A stretch of DNA of 64,000 nt from Phyllobacterium zundukense (GTDB taxonomy: Bacteria > Pseudomonadota > Alphaproteobacteria > Rhizobiales > Rhizobiaceae): positions 1-64,000 of the forward strand of contig NZ_CP017945.1 of assembly GCF_002764115.1 (NCBI RefSeq), read 5' to 3'. Made by a program: the position numbers and the translations under genes. This document shows, one piece after another, positions 25,058 to 33,131 of this stretch. Under the pieces are notes generated by a model. The model was given only the letters and a program-made list of their open reading frames with translations, made no database searches and was not told the origin of the DNA. Position 1 is the first letter of the stretch. Each line of letters begins with the position of its first letter.

Positions 25058-26541
25058 TCAGGCTTCGGTGCGTAGGCCGCCGATATGAAACGACTTTGTC
25101 TCGAGATACTCTTCGATACCCGTCGGTCCACCCTCACGCCCAAGGCCGGACTGCTTGATGCCGCCAAAGGGTGCGACCTCCATTGATACCGATCCAGTGT
25201 TCAACCCCACCATGCCGAATTCCAGCCGTTCGCCAACGCGCCACGACCGGTGCAGATTCTCCGTATAGAAATAGGCGGCAAGTCCGAAGGGCGTATCATT
25301 GGCGATCTCGATCGCTTCCGCTTCGTGGCGGAACCGGAAGAGCGGTGCGACCGGCCCGAACGTCTCCTCGGTTGCGACCCGCATTGCCATCGTCGCATTT
25401 GCCAGGACAATGGGCGACACGAAACGCTTCTGATCAATATCATCCCTGCGTTCCGTCAGATCCAGAGCACCCTTTGATCGAGCGTCGTCGATATGCGCGC
25501 GCACCTTCTCAACTGCCGCCAGATTGATCAGCGGACCGATCTGAGTCTCCGCCTCGAATCCGGACCCTATCCGCATCGTCGACACGGCTGCGGCAAGTCG
25601 TTCTGCAAACCGATCATAGATCCCATCCTGAACCAGAATGCGATTGGCACAAACGCATGTCTGGCCGCCATTGCGGAATTTGCTCGCAAGCGCGCCTTCG
25701 ATCGCCAGATCGAGATCCGCATCGTCGAATACGATGAACGGCGCGTTGCCACCGAGTTCCAGACTTAAGCGTTTCACGGTCGGTGCGCATTCCTGCATAA
25801 GCAGCGAACCAATACGCGTCGAACCGGTGAAGGAGAGCTTCCGAACTGCCGGGTTTCCAGTCAGCTCCGCGCCGATTTCCTGCGGAAGGCCTGTCACAAT
25901 GTTGATCACGCCTTTCGGCACACCTGCCCGCTCGGCAGGACGACAAGCGCCAGCGCCGAGTAGGGTGTCAATTCCGATGGCTTGATGACGACAGTGCAGC
26001 CGGCGGCAAGCGCTGGGGCACATTTGCGGGTGATCATGGCGTTCGGAAAGTTCCACGGCGTGATGACGGCCGAGACACCGACGGGTTCTTTCAGGACGAG
26101 GATACGCCGGTCCGCAGTTGGCGCGGGAATCGTGCTGCCGGCGATCCGGCGCGCCTCTTCGGCAAACCATTTAATAAAGGACGCGCCGTAGAGCACCTCG
26201 CCCCTGGCTTCCGCCAGCGGTTTGCCCTGTTCGGCTGTCATGATAATCGCCAGATCGTCAGCATTTTCCAGCACAAGCGCGTGCCAACGTTCGAGAACTG
26301 CCGCGCGTTCCGCCGCTGTCCGCATGCGCCAATGCGCAAAGGCTGTTTTGGCCGCATCAATGGCTGCTCTGGTATCGGCGGTACCGCAGGCCGGGATCGA
26401 GCCGATGATCTCGCCGGTCGCCGGGTTATCGACCGGAAGTTCGGCCTTCGATGCAGCCGCCGACCAGACGCCATCGATGAATATCTGCTGGCGAAAGAGG
26501 GATTTGTCACGCAAACGATCAAGAAACACAGGAAACCTCAA
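25058..26541 (-). pseudogene. Aldehyde dehydrogenase (GabD-like) with a -1 frameshift
   Basis: NAD(P)-dependent succinate-semialdehyde-type dehydrogenase interrupted by a single frameshift near 25934-25938. Frame one (26541 down to the shift) carries the N-terminal half, up to VVIKPSELTPYSALAL. Frame two continues with AERAGVPKGVINIVTG, FTGSTRIGS, the catalytic ELGGNAPFIVFDDAD and GQTCVCANR, FGPVAPLFRF, and the C-terminal FGGIKQSGLGREGG. Restoring one base in the stretch CTGCCGAG (to CTGGCCGAG) would give an uninterrupted protein of about 490 residues with all catalytic residues intact. Either a very recent mutation or a sequencing error. The operon neighbours overlap or lie close, so a working gene is expected. 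Confidence 0.88.
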
Positions 26542-27464
26542 TAGCCGCGCATCCGATCGACCGCACCAATCAATGGCAGGCCTTCACGATGGCGGCGGAT
26601 GGTGTCAAGTACATGATCAACAGCCGTTTCTGGCCGCGTCATGCTGGCGATATGCGGTGTAAGCAGAATCTTGGGATGCGACCAGAACGGATGGCCTACA
26701 GGCAATGGCTCGGGCTCCATTACATCAAGGACGGCGCCACTGAGCTGGCCGCTGTCCAGAGCTGCCAAAAGGTCGTCCTGCTGCAGATGGCCACCTCGTC
26801 CGGCGCTGATCAAGGCGGCGCCACGCGGCAGCTGTGCGAACAGCTCCGCGTTCAGAACTCCCCGTGTCTCATCGGTCAATGGCAGGAGGCAGATCAAAAT
26901 ATCGCATCCGGCGAGGAACAGCGGCAGTTCGCTGACGCCCGAATAAGTATCAACACCCTCAATCATGCGCGATGACCGGCTCCACCCCGAAAGCTGGAAA
27001 CCGAATGGTCGTAGCTTTTCAAGAACCGCCTGTCCCAGCATGCCAAGACCCAGCACGCCGACTCTCCGCTGCGCGGATGTCACAAGCCGCATTCCCTGCC
27101 AGACGGCGCGGCGCTGCTGGTCGATATAGGGCAGAAGATCGCGGTGCAAAGCCAGCACTGCCATGGTCACATATTCCATCATGCCTTCGGCAATGCCGGG
27201 TTCGATCATGCGAACCAGCGGCAGATGTTCCGGAAGGGCTGAAAGATCGAACTGATCGATCCCCGCCCCTAACGAGAAAAGGATCTCCAGATTGGGGAAG
27301 GTCTCGATAAGATTATCAGGCGGCAGCCAAGCCCCCAGATATCGCACCTCTTCCGCCGGCCCGACATCCGGCCAGATGCGGAACGGCATATCCGAAGCTT
27401 TCTGTGCGAAGAGCTCGGCCCATTCCGCGCCTCTTACCGGATCGGCCTTGTAGAGAAATGTCAA
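26538..27464 (-). CDS. ghrA: Glyoxylate/hydroxypyruvate reductase A-type D-2-hydroxyacid dehydrogenase
   Basis: NAD(P)H-dependent reductase of 2-keto acids, 308 residues. The Rossmann motif is VGVLGLGMLGQAVLEKL (about 136-152), followed by the basic SGWSRSSR region that favours NADPH, ISAGRGGHLQQDDL with the substrate Arg, VLDVMEPEPLP, and the catalytic His in LLTPHIASMTRPE. Short form of about 310 residues is characteristic of the GhrA group. Both ends overlap its neighbours by 4 bases, so it is strictly co-translated with HAD and aldehyde dehydrogenase genes. Confidence 0.92.
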   Translation of the reverse strand: MTFLYKADPVRGAEWAELFAQKASDMPFRIWPDVGPAEEVRYLGAWLPPDNLIETFPNLEILFSLGAGIDQFDLSALPEHLPLVRMIEPGIAEGMMEYVTMAVLALHRDLLPYIDQQRRAVWQGMRLVTSAQRRVGVLGLGMLGQAVLEKLRPFGFQLSGWSRSSRMIEGVDTYSGVSELPLFLAGCDILICLLPLTDETRGVLNAELFAQLPRGAALISAGRGGHLQQDDLLAALDSGQLSGAVLDVMEPEPLPVGHPFWSHPKILLTPHIASMTRPETAVDHVLDTIRRHREGLPLIGAVDRMRGY

Positions 27465-28129
27465 AGCCCCACCACGCCAGCAAGACCACTGATGTCCTTG
27501 ATCTCGGTATAGCCGTAATAGGGCGTCGACGGCTCATGACCACGTGCAACAAAAACCTTGTTGTTGATGCCGAGATCATGTGCGGACATCAGGTCATAAC
27601 GCAGGCTCGACGAGACATGGAGGAATTCTGATGGATCTGCATCGAGCTGCCTGAACATATATTCGAATGCCTGGAAACGCGGCTTGTAGGCCTGCGCTTG
27701 CTGGGCGGTGAACACCTTGTAGAACGGCGCACCGAGCTTTTCGACATTGGAATGAATCTGGTCGTTGGAAGCGTTTGAAAGGATCACCAGCTTATAGTGC
27801 TCTGCGACCTTGGCGAGACCAGCTGGAACATCCGCATGCGGGCCCCAGGTTGGAACGGCATCGTAGAACTGCCGGCCATCGGCATCGTCATAGTCGACAC
27901 CCCATTTCTGACAGGTACGGCGTACGGCATTTTTCAGTACCTGCTCATAGGGTTTCCAGTCGCCGAGAACTTCGTCCAGGCGATAAGCCGCAAAGTCCTT
28001 GCAGAAGGCATCCATGCTCTCGTCGGCAACGCGATCAGCGAAAAGCGAACGCGCCACTTCCGACATCTGGAACCGTGTCAGCGTCCCGTAGCAGTCGAAG
28101 GAAATATATTTCGGCTTGAAAGTCGGCAT
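27461..28129 (-). CDS. HAD-family hydrolase, type II haloacid dehalogenase
   Basis: Hydrolase of 222 residues with the four HAD motifs: SFDCYGTLTRF (nucleophile Asp), LVILSNASND (motif II Ser/Asn), the Lys in QAYKPRFQAFEYM (motif III), and VSSSLRYDLMSAHDLG (motif IV region). It matches L-2-haloacid dehalogenases and related phosphatases. The frame opens further upstream, but the ATG at 28129 begins exactly before the domain. First gene of the operon 28129-23989; substrate may be a 2-haloacid or a phosphorylated organic acid. Confidence 0.88.
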   Translation of the reverse strand: MPTFKPKYISFDCYGTLTRFQMSEVARSLFADRVADESMDAFCKDFAAYRLDEVLGDWKPYEQVLKNAVRRTCQKWGVDYDDADGRQFYDAVPTWGPHADVPAGLAKVAEHYKLVILSNASNDQIHSNVEKLGAPFYKVFTAQQAQAYKPRFQAFEYMFRQLDADPSEFLHVSSSLRYDLMSAHDLGINNKVFVARGHEPSTPYYGYTEIKDISGLAGVVGL

Positions 28130-28403
28130 TGCTTGCTCCGTGTTCCCCTTGTTATCGCAGATAGCGCTGCAACTGTAGGACCAAAAGGGCAGCATGGCTC
28201 CCTGACAAAGCTGTTTTGCACGAAGATCATTGCAATTCGCGACACCATTTCAGCATAGCCTGCTGAATGTTCTTGAGATCATTTCCGGTGCTTGAAATGG
28301 GTCATGATCCCAGCATAGTCGCGTTTGAGAGCCGGAATTCGGCCGGATCACCAAGAGCGCATGCGGCCCATACAGCCAGATGTGCCTCGATGAGGAGCAT
28401 AAA

Positions 28404-29537
28404 ATGCTTGTGCAGGAATTATTGGCGAATCTCGTCAGCTTCCCATCCGTCGTCAGGACATCGAATGCCGCGATCATCGACTATATCCGGTCCTATCTGG
28501 CTCAATATGGTATCGATTCAAGCATTATCGCCGGGCCGGAAGGTGATCGTTTCAATCTCTTTGCAACGATTGGGCCCGCTAATCGGCCCGGTTACATTCT
28601 ATCTGGCCACCTTGACGTCGTTCCGGCAACGGAACCAACCTGGTCGAGCGATCCGTTCCGCCTGCGCGAGGACGGCAAACGGCTGATCGCGCGTGGCGCC
28701 GTCGACATGAAGGGCTTCGTCGCCTGTGTCCTAGCCTCAGTTCCAACTTTTGTCGCCCGCCCATTGACGCGACCGATCCACCTCGCCTTCTCCTATAACG
28801 AGGAGGCGGGCTGCGTCGGCGTCAGACATCTGATCGACCGGATACCGACGCTTTGCGCCAAGCCGATCGGCTGTTTCGTCGGAGAGCCGTCGGGCATGCA
28901 ACCGGTGTTGCGGCACAAGGGCAAGATCGGCTGCCAGATCTCTATCCACGGCAAATCGGGGCATTCCTCCCGGCCTGATCTCGGTCTTAACGCGATCCAT
29001 GCCAGTGCAGATATTCTTACGGCCATCCGTGACGAAGCTGCTCGCCTCGCAGCAGACGGCCCTTTCAACCAGCGGTTCGTTCCGCCCTATTCGAGCATGC
29101 AGATCGGCGTCATCGCCGGCGGAGCCGCTCTCAATGTTATTCCCGAGAAATGCACGATCGATATTGAAGCACGGGCGGTTCCCGGGATCGATCCCACCAC
29201 ATTGATGGAGCCCATCAGAGCGCGGATTACAGAATTGTCTGCAGAGGGTTCCGGGCTGCGGTTCGAGATACAGACTCTCAGCACTTATCCAGCACTTGAT
29301 CTCGACGAGACCGACGCGCTTGCCACTCTCGCCGAAAAAATATCTGGGCAGACCTGCGCCGGTGCTGTCAGCTATGGGACCGAAGCCGGGCTCTATCAAG
29401 CCGCGGGCATCCCCTCGATCATATGCGGGCCGGGCGATATCGCCCGCGCACATCGCCCCAACGAGTATGTCCTGAAATCCGAACTTGACGATTGCCTGAA
29501 CGCACTCGGACAGTTGGTAGACGAAGTCGCCGAATAA
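28404..29537 (+). CDS. M20 deacylase, acetylornithine deacetylase (ArgE)-like
   Basis: Zinc-dependent amidohydrolase of 377 residues. Metal-binding motifs: SGHLDVVPA (first His/Asp), GAVDMKGF (bridging Asp), SYNEEAGCVG (catalytic Glu and zinc Glu), VGEPSGM, and the final metal His in ARAHRPNEYV. The lid/dimerisation domain sits at about 180-290. I chose the ATG at 28404, preceded by GAGGAG. It is divergent from the HAD operon and probably deacylates an N-acylated amino acid or amine in the same pathway. Orthology to ArgE is not proven; N-acetyl-diamine or formyl derivatives are equally possible. Confidence 0.9.
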   Translation: MLVQELLANLVSFPSVVRTSNAAIIDYIRSYLAQYGIDSSIIAGPEGDRFNLFATIGPANRPGYILSGHLDVVPATEPTWSSDPFRLREDGKRLIARGAVDMKGFVACVLASVPTFVARPLTRPIHLAFSYNEEAGCVGVRHLIDRIPTLCAKPIGCFVGEPSGMQPVLRHKGKIGCQISIHGKSGHSSRPDLGLNAIHASADILTAIRDEAARLAADGPFNQRFVPPYSSMQIGVIAGGAALNVIPEKCTIDIEARAVPGIDPTTLMEPIRARITELSAEGSGLRFEIQTLSTYPALDLDETDALATLAEKISGQTCAGAVSYGTEAGLYQAAGIPSIICGPGDIARAHRPNEYVLKSELDDCLNALGQLVDEVAE

Positions 29538-29541
29538 GCCG

Positions 29542-29805
29542 TCAGATATCGATCAGCACCGATTTGGACCGAAGATTGGCCTCATAGGCTTCCCGTCCCA
29601 GATCCTTGCCGATGCCCGAACTCTTGTAGCCGCCCGTCGGCATTATAAAGTCGTCCGAACGACCGTAACGGTTGATCCAGACCGTCCCGGCTTCCAGGCC
29701 GCGCACCATTCGTAAAGCCCGAGACAGATCGCGGGTATAGACCCCTGACGCAAGGCCGAATTCCGGATGATCAGCAAGCGCCAATGCCTCTTCGTCTCGT
29801 ACTGG
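29542..29805 (-). pseudogene. Aldehyde dehydrogenase remnant (C-terminal part only)
   Basis: The last 85 or so residues of an aldehyde dehydrogenase of about 490: EALALADHPEFGLASGVYTR, then GTVWINRYG, then the terminal GGYKSSGIGKDLG. No catalytic Cys/Glu region is present. It stops abruptly around 29805, where the next bases belong to a GNAT fragment on the other strand. A deletion that removed the N-terminal parts of both genes explains the arrangement; the remnant should be inactive. Confidence 0.82.
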
Positions 29806-30104
29806 AGCGAAGCGGACAGTTGGACGGCTATGCAATTCTGCGCCGTTTTGGCCGCGGCTCTGTCGTCGGACCGGTCATTGCCTCAGACCCCAAAGCTGCA
29901 CAGGTGTTAATTTCGGCCTGGTTCGCGGCTCAGAGCGAGGATTTCCTGCGTATCGATACGCCGGATGATAGTGGCCTTGGCGATTGGCTCGAAGCAAGCG
30001 GCCTGCCCAAGGCCGGCGGCGGAACGACAATGGTCCGCGGCAATCCTCCGCGACCTGCGCCGGGTCACCGCATTTTCACCCTGACAAATCAGGCCTTGGG
30101 ATAA
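29806..30104 (+). pseudogene. GNAT acetyltransferase remnant (C-terminal part only)
   Basis: Roughly 100 residues that match the C-terminal domain of a two-part GNAT acetyltransferase: GYAILRRFGRGSVVGPVIA, then AQVLISAW, then WLEASGLP and a closing RIFTLTNQALG. The N-terminal acetyl-CoA domain is absent. An ATG at 29784 precedes the fragment, but its first codons are antisense to the aldehyde dehydrogenase remnant, which shows the join. The exact junction (about 29800-29812) cannot be set by eye. Confidence 0.75.
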
Positions 30105-30228
30105 ACAGCATCTCCCGCTGCCCTGTTCGCGAAAAGAGCATCCCATAGTGGAAAGGTAGCCCTGTTCAGCATGCCATTTTTTGTCCGCAATGCGAACTTG
30201 AAAGCATGACAATTCGAAAGGACATGAC

Positions 30229-31614
30229 ATGCTGAGCAACTCTCTTATCGAACTCGATCGCGAGCATCTTATCCACCCGGTCGCCTCCTACCGGGGTCAT
30301 GAAGGTCGTGGCGTAACAGTGCTACAATCGGCCAAGGGCGTCTTTGTCAAGGACGCGAGTGGACATGAGCTTATCGATGGTTTTGCTGGTCTCTGGTGTG
30401 TCAATGCAGGTTACGGGCAGGATTCGATTGTCGACGCAGTGACGGAGCAAATGCGCCGCCTGCCTTATGCTACGGGATATTTCTCACTTGGCAGTGAACC
30501 AGCAATCCGGCTGGCCGCAGAACTTGCCGAACACTCGCCCGGTGATCTAAATCGCATCTATTTCACCCTCGGCGGTTCCGATGCAGTCGATTCTGCCGTC
30601 CGCTTCATCCACTACTATTTCAATGCACTCGGCAAGCCGCAGAAGAAACAATTCATCACGCTCGAGCGCGGCTATCACGGCTCGTCCTCAACGGGCGCAG
30701 GCCTGACGGCGCTGCCGATCTTCCACAAGGGTTTCGACCTGCCTTTGCCGTGGCAGCATAAAATTGCATCGCCGTACCCCTACCGCAATCCGGCCGGGAA
30801 TGATTCGTCTGCCATCATTGCCGCTTCGGTCGAAACATTGCGGCAGCGGGTCGAGCAGCTAGGCGCCGACAATGTGGCCGCGTTCTTCTGCGAACCGATC
30901 CAGGGCTCTGGCGGCGTTATCGTGCCGCCTGCCGGATGGCTCAAGGCCATGCGCGAAGCCTGCCGGGATCTCGATGTACTCTTCGTGGCAGATGAGGTCA
31001 TCACCGGTTTCGGCCGGACCGGGCCGCTTTTTGCCTGCGAAACGGAAGAAGTCGTGCCGGACATGATGACGGTGGCCAAGGGCCTGACATCCGGCTATGT
31101 GCCGATGGGTGCTCTGTTCATGCGCGAGGAAATCTACCAGACCATCGCCGAGAGCGCAGGTTCTGCCGCTGTCGGTCATGGCTTCACTTATTCAGCCCAT
31201 CCCGTCAGTGCGGCGGCCGGTCTTGCAACGCTTAAACTCTACACTGACGGCGGGCTGCTGGCGAACGGCCAGAAGATGGGCGACCGCTTCATTGCGGGCC
31301 TTGACCGTCTGCGTGACCATCCCCTCGTCGGTGATGTGCGCGGGCGCGGCCTGCTCGCCGCCGTCGAGCTTGTCAGCGACAAGGCGTCCAAGACAAAGTT
31401 CGAGCCCGATCTGCAGCTTAGCGAGCGCCTGTTCGACTCAGCCTATCGCAAGGGCCTCATCCTGCGCGCCTTCACCGACGATGTGCTTGGTTTCGCTCCG
31501 CCATTGACCTGCACGGCCGACGAAATTGATCTCATCGTCGAGCGCGTGCGCGCGACACTCGATAGCGTTCTGGATCTGAAAGAAGTGCGTGCGGCGATCA
31601 GTGAGCCGGCTTGA
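30229..31614 (+). CDS. Class III omega-aminotransferase
   Basis: PLP-dependent aminotransferase of 461 residues, of the beta-alanine/putrescine/taurine:pyruvate type. Motifs: ASGHELIDGFAGLWCVNAGY, LGGSDAVDSAVRFI, ERGYHGSSSTGAGLTALP, the PLP-contacting Asp in LFVADEVITGFGRTG, and the PLP lysine in MTVAKGLTSGYVPMGA. The start at 30229 has AAGGA upstream. It stands apart from the neighbouring remnants and is followed by a CopZ-like gene with its own promoter. The surrounding genes (M20 deacylase, aldehyde dehydrogenases, PuuB-like oxidase) suggest amine or polyamine catabolism; the actual donor is not known. Confidence 0.92.
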   Translation: MLSNSLIELDREHLIHPVASYRGHEGRGVTVLQSAKGVFVKDASGHELIDGFAGLWCVNAGYGQDSIVDAVTEQMRRLPYATGYFSLGSEPAIRLAAELAEHSPGDLNRIYFTLGGSDAVDSAVRFIHYYFNALGKPQKKQFITLERGYHGSSSTGAGLTALPIFHKGFDLPLPWQHKIASPYPYRNPAGNDSSAIIAASVETLRQRVEQLGADNVAAFFCEPIQGSGGVIVPPAGWLKAMREACRDLDVLFVADEVITGFGRTGPLFACETEEVVPDMMTVAKGLTSGYVPMGALFMREEIYQTIAESAGSAAVGHGFTYSAHPVSAAAGLATLKLYTDGGLLANGQKMGDRFIAGLDRLRDHPLVGDVRGRGLLAAVELVSDKASKTKFEPDLQLSERLFDSAYRKGLILRAFTDDVLGFAPPLTCTADEIDLIVERVRATLDSVLDLKEVRAAISEPA

Positions 31615-31624
31615 AATAAAGCGC

Positions 31625-31655
31625 TTGACCTTCCCACGTTGGAATAGTTCAGGCT
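31625..31655 (+). promoter_or_regulatory. CueR-type copper promoter of the CopZ-like gene
   Basis: TTGACC (31625-31630), a 19-bp spacer with TTCCCACG-TTGGAA dyad, then CAGGCT (31650-31655). The layout and sequence match the copA promoter in this window and the published CueR consensus type. It begins only 11 bases after the aminotransferase stop. Confidence 0.75.
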
Positions 31656-31691
31656 CTTTTCATTCGACAATTTAACCTAGGAGAACCGCCT

Positions 31692-31943
31692 ATGTGCACA
31701 GCTCACGAGCACCATTCCGAAACTACCGCGCCCGTTAATGCCGACGTCTCGTTCCGTGTTGACGACATGACCTGCGGCCATTGCGCAGGTGTGATCAAGG
31801 GCGCCATTGAAAAGACCGTCCCCGGTGCCGCTGTGCATGCCGACCCTGTAAAACGCATCGTTTCGGTTGGAGGCGTTTCGGATGCTGCGCGTATTGCGGA
31901 AATCATCACCGCCGCAGGCTACACGCCAGAAGCCAACGCCTGA
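31692..31943 (+). CDS. copZ: Copper chaperone CopZ-like, HMA domain
   Basis: Cytoplasmic metallochaperone of 83 residues with one heavy-metal-associated domain (VDDMTCGHCAGVIKGAIEK; copper ligands in MTCGHC) and an extra His-containing N terminus (CTAHEHHSE). It would hand Cu(I) to the CopA ATPase encoded at 49194-51713. AGGAG precedes the ATG. A CueR-type promoter immediately upstream fits copper induction. The mature domain ends shortly after YTPEA. Confidence 0.93.
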   Translation: MCTAHEHHSETTAPVNADVSFRVDDMTCGHCAGVIKGAIEKTVPGAAVHADPVKRIVSVGGVSDAARIAEIITAAGYTPEANA

Positions 31944-32116
31944 TCGCTTACATACCGGCGGCGCACGGCTGCTGCCCAGTCGCCGGTGTCAATCGGCCAA
32001 CTCTTTGAACTCTGACCTTTAACGGCAGACAAAGTGTGTCGGCGTGCGATCATCCTTGCAACCTCATCGGGTATTAGAGCAGTATCGTCAAAGAGGAACC
32101 ATAAGGCAGCCATGCG

Positions 32117-32614
32117 ATGAGACTACCTAAGCTCGACCGGATCGATCTTAAAATTCTTTACGAGCTTCAGAAGAATGGCCGCATCACCAATGTCGATCTC
32201 GCCGACGCCGTGGGGCTGTCACCGAGCCCGTGTCTGATGCGGGTGAAGCGGCTCGAGCAGGCCGGCTATGTTACGGGCTATGGCGCCCAGATCAATATTG
32301 CCAAACTGGGAGAAACAGTATCGGTCTTCACCGAGGTTACACTGTCGGACCATCGCCGGGAGGACTTTGTCCGTTTTGAGAACGCCATCCGCAATATTGA
32401 TGAGATCGTTGAATGCCATCTCGTCAGCGGCGGCTATGATTACCTTCTCAAATTCATCACACGCGGCGTTGTCCACTATCAGGGCATTGTCGAGAACCTG
32501 CTCGAACGCAATATCGGAATCGAAAAGTATTTCAGCTACATCGTGATCAAATCACCCTTCATCAAGAATTATTATCCGCTGACAGCGTTGTTCGATCACG
32601 ACGACCGCAGCTAA
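32117..32614 (+). CDS. Lrp/AsnC-family transcriptional regulator
   Basis: A 165-residue regulator: HTH at the N terminus (NVDLADAVGLSPSPCLMRVKRL) followed by the RAM ligand-binding domain (HLVSGGYDYLLKFITRG). It senses small ligands, usually amino acids. Its stop overlaps the convergent MerR stop by 4 bases. The nearest metabolic gene is the aminotransferase upstream, with a copper gene in between, so its target could not be determined. Confidence 0.93.
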   Translation: MRLPKLDRIDLKILYELQKNGRITNVDLADAVGLSPSPCLMRVKRLEQAGYVTGYGAQINIAKLGETVSVFTEVTLSDHRREDFVRFENAIRNIDEIVECHLVSGGYDYLLKFITRGVVHYQGIVENLLERNIGIEKYFSYIVIKSPFIKNYYPLTALFDHDDRS

Positions 32615-33045
32615 CGCGGAGCACGATGATCCCTGTGGCAAGCGCCACATTCGGCCAGTGCTTCAATGACCCGGCAATCGCCGATACGGTGCCCGTCACA
32701 GCTTTCGACCACACGCTGCAACTCGGCTTCGAGAAGCTTGAGCCGCTGGATCTTGTCACGCACAGATCCCAGTTGCTGGCGCGCTATTTCATCTGCCCCA
32801 TCGCATGGCGCGTCCGGATCGCGAGACAATGCAATCAGCTGCCGGATTGCTTCAATCGACATACCGAGATCGCGTGCGTGAAGAATGAAAAGCAGCCGTT
32901 CATGGTGTGATTTCAGGTACCGGCGCTGGTTGCCGTCCGAGCGCTCGGGCTCGTCCAGCAGGCCAATCGACTCATAGTAGCGGATCGTTTCCACCTTGCA
33001 GCCCGTCGTGGTCGAAAGACGGCCAATAGAAAAAGTGCGTTCCAT
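32611..33045 (-). CDS. MerR-family Zn/Cd/Pb-responsive activator
   Basis: Regulator of 144 residues: HTH FSIGRLSTTTGCKVETIRYY, a dimerisation helix, and metal-ligand cysteines in DAPCDGADE and in the C-terminal segment VESCDGHRIGDCRVIEAL, ending AECGACHRDH. Cysteine placement resembles ZntR/CadR/PbrR types. It is transcribed divergently from the ATPase gene at 33132, with a matching operator between them at 33058-33088, so it very likely activates that pump in response to Zn, Cd or Pb. Confidence 0.92.
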   Translation of the reverse strand: MERTFSIGRLSTTTGCKVETIRYYESIGLLDEPERSDGNQRRYLKSHHERLLFILHARDLGMSIEAIRQLIALSRDPDAPCDGADEIARQQLGSVRDKIQRLKLLEAELQRVVESCDGHRIGDCRVIEALAECGACHRDHRAPR

Positions 33046-33057
33046 CGAATTTTCCTC

Positions 33058-33088
33058 TTGAACCTATAGTTACTAGAGGGATTAGCGT
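33058..33088 (+). promoter_or_regulatory. MerR-type promoter of the metal ATPase gene
   Basis: TTGAAC (33058-33063), 19-bp spacer, then TAGCGT (33083-33088). The spacer carries an imperfect dyad CCTATAG-TTA-CTAGAGG (6 of 7 arm positions), the pattern recognised by ZntR/CadR regulators. It lies between the divergent regulator (start 33045) and ATPase (start 33132). Confidence 0.75.
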
Positions 33089-33131
33089 CATTGAAGTCAA
33101 GAATCCTTTGGATCAAAACAGGAGATATTCG

